A stretch of 8,298 nucleotides of DNA, from assembly GCA_934215405.1 (NCBI GenBank), contig CAKPZU010000097.1, positions 1 to 8,298 on the forward strand, given 5' to 3'. The notes under the pieces are model-generated. The model ran no database searches and had not been told where the DNA came from. It saw only the letters and a list, made by a program, of their open reading frames with translations. This document shows positions 4,581 to 8,298 of the stretch, piece by piece. Source of the DNA: an uncultured Bacilli bacterium. GTDB taxonomy: Bacteria > Bacillota_I > Bacilli_A > RFN20 > CAG-631. Position numbers and translations under genes: made by a program. How positions within the stretch are numbered: position 1 is the first letter of the stretch; each line of letters starts with the position of its first letter.

Positions 4581-6068
4581 ATGGAAAAAAAATCTTTTAA
4601 ACAAAGAATTGATGAATTTTTCGCAATTAGTTCTAGAAACAGCACAGTTTTAACAGAAATAGTTGCAGGTATTGTAACATTCTTAGCAATGGCTTACATT
4701 TTAACAGTTAACCCTAATCAAATTGTTGGTGCTGACAGTACTAATTGGTCTTCAGTATTTATCGCAACTGCATTAGGTGCTATCGTTGGTACATTATTAA
4801 TGGCATTCTTAGCTAAGATGCCTTTAGCTCAAGCTCCAGGTATGGGCTTAAACTCAATGGTTGGTGGCTTACTTGGTGGTTGGGGAGCTTTCCAATGCAC
4901 ATTAGGAAACGCAATGTTTTTAGTTTTAGTTTCAGGTGTTTTATTCTTATTACTTTCTATATTAACAATTAAGGGCGTATCTATTAGAGAAAAAATCTTT
5001 GATGGTATTCCAGTAAGCGTTAGAAAAGCTATCTCAGTTGGTATTGGTTTATTTATTGCTTTTATTGGCATGCAAAACTGTCACTTAATTGTTGACAATC
5101 AATATACATTAGTAGAACTAGTTAAATTCTCTGCTTGGGGTGAAATAAATACAAAAGCTGCTCTAGTTTGTATGTTTGGTATTTTATCAATTGCTGTTTT
5201 AGAGCATTTCCATGTTAAAGGTTCAGTTATTATTGGTATTATTTTAGCTTCAATTTTAGGTATTCCTCTTGGAATTACAACTTGGAATCCATATAATATT
5301 AGCTGGAATGTCTTTGAAAACTTTAAAAGCTTCTTCTCATTTGACCCAGAAAATGGTGGTACATTCTTCTCTGCATTTACAAGTGGATTAAATTGGGACT
5401 TTGCAAAAGAACATGGCGCTAGCGTTATGGGAATTATCATGACAATTATTACTTTCTGTATGATCGATATGTTTGATACTATGGGAACTATAGTTGGATG
5501 TTGTTCTCCTGTTGGCTTAGTTGATGAAAATGATAAGCCATTAAGTTACAATAAAATTATGATTTCAGATTCAGTTGCTACATGTACAGGTGCCTTATTT
5601 GGAACTTCAACAGTTACTACATTCGTTGAAAGTGGTGCTGGTATTGCAGCTGGTGGTAAAACTGGTTTAACTGCTTTAACTACTGCTGTTTGCTTCTTCT
5701 TATCAATCTTTTTAATGCCATTAATCGCCTCAATCCCTTCAGCTGCCGCTGCAAGTGCTTTAATCTATGTTGGTTGTTTAATGGTTAAAGGTGCAGTTAA
5801 CTTAAAGGTTGATTCAGTTAGAGATTCAGTTGCTACATTCTTTACAATCGCTATGATGCCTCTTGCTTATTCAATCACAACTGGTATTGGTGTTGGATTA
5901 TTAACATATGTTATTATTTCATTAATTACATTTATTATTGATGAAATCAAATATGCTGCTTGCAAGGATAAAGAAAATGCTGTTAAGCCACACTTTGATG
6001 TTTCAGTTGTTTGCATCATTGTTTGTGTATTATTCTTAATTTACTTCTTTGTTCCAACAAACTTCTAA
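4581..6068 (+). CDS. pbuG: Guanine/hypoxanthine permease, NCS2 family, AzgA/PbuG-type
   Basis: 495 residues, slightly longer than the usual 430-450 of the COG2252 branch, with about 12-14 membrane segments. It is a proton-coupled purine importer in the cell membrane, feeding guanine and hypoxanthine to the phosphoribosyltransferases of salvage. Signatures are N20-S-T-V-L-T-E-I-V-A-G-I-V-T-F-L-A-M-A-Y-I, A85-P-G-M-G-L-N91, D296-M-F-D-T-M-G, and G341-T-S-T-V-T-T-F-V-E-S followed by G-K-T-G-L-T. The Shine-Dalgarno AAGGAGG (4567-4573) lies 7 bases before the ATG. Control is by the guanine riboswitch, which supports guanine/hypoxanthine over adenine as substrate, and perhaps by CcpA through the upstream cre box. 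Extra length comes partly from a final hydrophobic segment (about 472-491). Leu codons are mostly TTA and U-ending codons dominate, consistent with good expression. Confidence 0.9.
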   Translation: MEKKSFKQRIDEFFAISSRNSTVLTEIVAGIVTFLAMAYILTVNPNQIVGADSTNWSSVFIATALGAIVGTLLMAFLAKMPLAQAPGMGLNSMVGGLLGGWGAFQCTLGNAMFLVLVSGVLFLLLSILTIKGVSIREKIFDGIPVSVRKAISVGIGLFIAFIGMQNCHLIVDNQYTLVELVKFSAWGEINTKAALVCMFGILSIAVLEHFHVKGSVIIGIILASILGIPLGITTWNPYNISWNVFENFKSFFSFDPENGGTFFSAFTSGLNWDFAKEHGASVMGIIMTIITFCMIDMFDTMGTIVGCCSPVGLVDENDKPLSYNKIMISDSVATCTGALFGTSTVTTFVESGAGIAAGGKTGLTALTTAVCFFLSIFLMPLIASIPSAAAASALIYVGCLMVKGAVNLKVDSVRDSVATFFTIAMMPLAYSITTGIGVGLLTYVIISLITFIIDEIKYAACKDKENAVKPHFDVSVVCIIVCVLFLIYFFVPTNF

Positions 6069-6085
6069 TTAATTATAAATATGTT

Positions 6086-6117
6086 AAAAGCTACCAAAAT
6101 AAACTGGTAGCTTTTTT
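6086..6117 (+). terminator. Intrinsic terminator after the guanine/hypoxanthine permease
   Basis: AAAAGCTACCA (6086-6096) pairs exactly with TGGTAGCTTTT (6105-6115), 11 bp with an 8-base loop. The T-run is at 6112-6117. It starts 17 bases after the permease stop and ends the plus-strand unit before the convergent peptidase operon. Confidence 0.9.
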
Positions 6118-6128
6118 ATTTTATCATT

Positions 6129-6160
6129 AAATAAAAAAAGGCTTTCACCTTTTTTTATTT
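6129..6160 (-). terminator. Terminator of the peptidase operon (potentially bidirectional)
   Basis: AAATAAAAAAAGG (6129-6141) and CCTTTTTTTATTT (6148-6160) form a perfect 13-bp inverted repeat with a 6-base loop. On the minus strand the upstream arm contains the stop codon of the M18 gene (6157-6155), and the seven-T run is in the second arm. It is A/T-rich except for two G-C pairs at the loop. The symmetry should also catch plus-strand readthrough from the permease. Confidence 0.75.
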
Positions 6161-7456
6161 AGTTATTGTTACTTCATTTTTATCAAATAATATTACTGAA
6201 CTATAGAATTCCTTAATAGCATTTACCATATATTCATTATCAACTGTTCCACTAGTTTCACAAGCAGAATGCATAGCAAGTTGCGCTAAGCCAATATCGA
6301 CAGATAATAAAGAAACATGACTATTAGAGATATTTCCTAAGGTTGAGCCTCCTCTTATTCCACTTTTATTAGAAAAATATTGAACTGGGACATTTACGTT
6401 TTCACATATTTTAGCAAATATAGAACTAGAAAGTGAATCTGATGTATATGACTGAGAAGCGTTAAATTTTATAACGATTCCTTTATTCATATAAACCTTA
6501 TTTTCACTATCAGTAAATTCTAAATGATTTGGATGTATGGCATGAGCATTATCTGCTGAAACCATAAATGAATTAGCTATTGCCTTATAAAAATCATTTT
6601 TTGTTTTACCTAGTGAATCATTTATTCTATTTAATACATTATCTAAAAAATTAGAATTAGCTCCTTGTCTTGTAGTTGAGCCAACTTCTTCATTATCAAA
6701 ACAACAATAAACAGAAATATTATGATTATTATTACTTTTAACAAAGCCTAAAAGTGTAGTATAAGCACATTGTAAATCATCAAGTTTAGGAGAAGATATA
6801 AATTCCTCATCAATTCCCCAAAAATAGCCTTCTTGATTATTTATTAAAAATAAATCATGCTGTAAAATAGAATTTACATTCACATTTAATTCATTAGCAA
6901 GTATTTCTTTAAAAGGCTTGTTACCTAATGATAATGTTGGAAACATATCTGTTGCTAAGGAATATGTAGCATTATCATTAGCTTGTCTATTAAAATGAAT
7001 AGCAACAGATGGAAGTGATGCAACATTACGATTAAAGTTAACAAATTTACTTACTAATTTATCATTTTCTTTAACTATTACACGCCCTGCAATATTTAAT
7101 GGTCTATCAAACCATGTAGCACAAAGCATTCCGCCATAGCCTTCAACATTTAATCTATTATATTCTCCCCTTAATTGCTCTATTTGCTTGATTTTAAAAG
7201 AAGGGCAATCAGAATGACTAGCAACTATATTAAAAGCGTAATTATCAAGCTCTTCGCCTATTTTAAAAGCAATAATTGAAGAATCATTTCTAACAACATA
7301 ATATTTATTTCCTTTAACTAAATTAAAGCTTTCATTTTCTTCAATTCTAGTAAATCCTTCACGCTTTAATACTTTTTCAATTGATAAAATGCTATGAAAG
7401 GCAGAAGGGGAATTTTTAATAAATGTCAAAAGATTTTTACTTACAACATTACTCAT
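6155..7456 (-). CDS. M18 family metallo-aminopeptidase (aspartyl aminopeptidase-like)
   Basis: 433 residues, a full-length M18 protein. It is a cytoplasmic dizinc enzyme removing N-terminal, often acidic, residues from peptides. Metal and catalytic residues can be placed by comparison with human DNPEP: H81 (S-H-S-D-C-P), D226 (P-K-L-D-D-L), catalytic E256 and metal ligand E257 (D-N-E-E-V-G-S), D302 (S-A-D-N-A-H-A) and H396 (A-M-H-S). The family motifs G-Y-G-G-M-L (106-111), W115-F-D-R-P-L and R368-G-G-S-T-L-G are intact, so it should be active. The ATG at 7456 lies 2 bases after the PepF stop, and its Shine-Dalgarno GGAG is in the last PepF codons, so translation is probably coupled. With PepF it forms a path from oligopeptides to free amino acids. 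True substrate preference cannot be read. Confidence 0.93.
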   Translation of the reverse strand: MSNVVSKNLLTFIKNSPSAFHSILSIEKVLKREGFTRIEENESFNLVKGNKYYVVRNDSSIIAFKIGEELDNYAFNIVASHSDCPSFKIKQIEQLRGEYNRLNVEGYGGMLCATWFDRPLNIAGRVIVKENDKLVSKFVNFNRNVASLPSVAIHFNRQANDNATYSLATDMFPTLSLGNKPFKEILANELNVNVNSILQHDLFLINNQEGYFWGIDEEFISSPKLDDLQCAYTTLLGFVKSNNNHNISVYCCFDNEEVGSTTRQGANSNFLDNVLNRINDSLGKTKNDFYKAIANSFMVSADNAHAIHPNHLEFTDSENKVYMNKGIVIKFNASQSYTSDSLSSSIFAKICENVNVPVQYFSNKSGIRGGSTLGNISNSHVSLLSVDIGLAQLAMHSACETSGTVDNEYMVNAIKEFYSSVILFDKNEVTITK

Positions 7457-7458
7457 AT

Positions 7459-8298
7459 TTATTCTCCAAGTAGCTTTTCAAGCTGATTTACTAATTCGTC
7501 CATTCTATGAACAACGGCCATAAATGTTTCCTTTTTAGTTAAATCAATACCTGCTTCCTTTGTTTGAATAATTGGATATTTACTACCACCAGATTTTAAT
7601 AAATTAGTATATTTAGTAAAGGCATCCTTTTTCTTTTGCTTAACATTTTCATATAAAGCGAAGCTTGCTGCAAAGCTTGTTGCATATTGATATACATAAA
7701 ATGGAGTATGGAATAGATGTGGAATATATGCCCAAACAAATTGCTTAACCTTTTCCTTTTTAATATTCATTCCATAGTATTGCTTATATAGCTTAATCAT
7801 GATATTTGATAATACCTCATGGTTAATTGGTTCATCTTGTTCAACTAATTTTGAAACCTCAAGCTCATATTGAGCAAACAATGTCTGACGATAGAATGTT
7901 GACATAATTTCATCGATTTCTTTTTGTAAAAGCATAATCTTTTCATCTTTTGAAAGTTCTTTGTTATTCATTAAATAATCAAGAAGCATATGCTCATTAA
8001 ATGTTGAAGCAATTTCAGCCACAAAAATTGTATAGCCTTGTAATTGCGCTGGTTGAGATTCCATGGCATACATACTATGAATTGAATGGCCAGATTCATG
8101 AGCAACAGTAAATACATCATCAAGAGTATTTGAATAATTTAATAAGATATATGGATGTAAATTTGCTTGTGAAGATGAATAAGCTCCACTTCTTTTTCCA
8201 TCGCTTTCATAAACATCTACAAAGCCGTCTCTTAATACCTCTTTTGCCTTTTCCTTAAAATCATTTGGACATGATTCAATTGAAGCAAAGAATAGTTC
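7459..8298 (-). CDS. pepF: Oligoendopeptidase F (M3B metallopeptidase), C-terminal part
   Basis: The frame is open from the right edge to TAA 7461-7459, giving the last 279 residues; a PepF is about 600, so roughly the first half lies outside. An ATG at 8073 is internal and not the start, because the catalytic motif lies upstream of it. In the visible part are K-R-S-G-A-Y-S-S (residues about 35-42 of this fragment), the zinc-binding H-E-S-G-H (HExxH, about 8098-8084), and F-V-A-E-I-A-S-T-F-N-E, which supplies the third zinc ligand Glu. PepF cuts peptides of roughly 7-17 residues in the cytoplasm, supporting peptide nutrition and turnover. The M18 gene follows after 2 bases in the same operon. 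No frameshift or missing key residue is seen. Confidence 0.93.
   Translation of the reverse strand, partial: ELFFASIESCPNDFKEKAKEVLRDGFVDVYESDGKRSGAYSSSQANLHPYILLNYSNTLDDVFTVAHESGHSIHSMYAMESQPAQLQGYTIFVAEIASTFNEHMLLDYLMNNKELSKDEKIMLLQKEIDEIMSTFYRQTLFAQYELEVSKLVEQDEPINHEVLSNIMIKLYKQYYGMNIKKEKVKQFVWAYIPHLFHTPFYVYQYATSFAASFALYENVKQKKKDAFTKYTNLLKSGGSKYPIIQTKEAGIDLTKKETFMAVVHRMDELVNQLEKLLGE

Noticed and set aside
1..8298. CRISPR arrays, tRNA or rRNA genes, insertion sequences, phage or toxin-antitoxin genes
   Set aside because: No regular direct repeats, cloverleaf-like sequence, transposase motifs or terminal repeats were seen on either strand; the window is ordinary chromosomal housekeeping and surface genes.

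Overview
The window is AT-rich DNA that looks like a low-GC member of the Bacillota, class Bacilli in the broad sense. The pointers are strong AAGGAGG-type ribosome binding sites, TATAAT promoters, many hairpin-plus-U-run terminators, a guanine riboswitch and a consensus-perfect cre (CcpA) site. TGA is used as a stop (the ATGA junction at 2075-2078) and Trp is TGG, so this is the standard bacterial code and not that of Mycoplasma or Spiroplasma. I cannot name the genus.

Layout. (1) Bases 1-2600, minus strand: a cell-surface glycan module. A promoter at 2594-2622 drives a GtrA-like membrane protein coupled by ATGA to a FAD-dependent amine-oxidase-fold protein. A hairpin terminator follows, then the first 164 residues of a GT-C (GT39/ArnT-like) glycosyltransferase that runs off the left edge. 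(2) Bases 2600-6120, plus strand: two nucleobase permeases, each with its own promoter, leader, attenuator and terminator. The first is a UraA-type uracil permease behind a 33-codon leader ORF whose stop codon lies inside an intrinsic terminator stem. The second is a PbuG/AzgA-type guanine/hypoxanthine permease behind a guanine-class purine riboswitch, with a cre box upstream of its promoter. (3) Bases 6129-8298, minus strand: a peptide-degradation operon, PepF oligoendopeptidase (N-terminus beyond the right edge) followed after 2 bases by an M18 aminopeptidase. It converges on the permeases and is separated from them by back-to-back terminators.

The most interesting element is the uracil permease leader (about 2711-2866). 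It has a strong Shine-Dalgarno, a small Phe-rich ORF, a U-rich tract (20 of 29 bases T at 2801-2829), a stop codon in the terminator's 5' arm, and a 10-bp perfect (about 15-bp total) pairing that can bury the leader Shine-Dalgarno. This matches the logic of the enterobacterial pyrBI attenuator, where UTP-dependent polymerase pausing couples ribosome and polymerase, rather than the PyrR attenuation usual in Gram-positive bacteria. The function is inferred; the sequence parts are directly visible.

Three apparent starts should be corrected. GtrA starts at 2566, not 2590. UraA starts at 2912, not at the TTG at 2864. PepF is not an ORF starting at 8073 but continues to the window edge.
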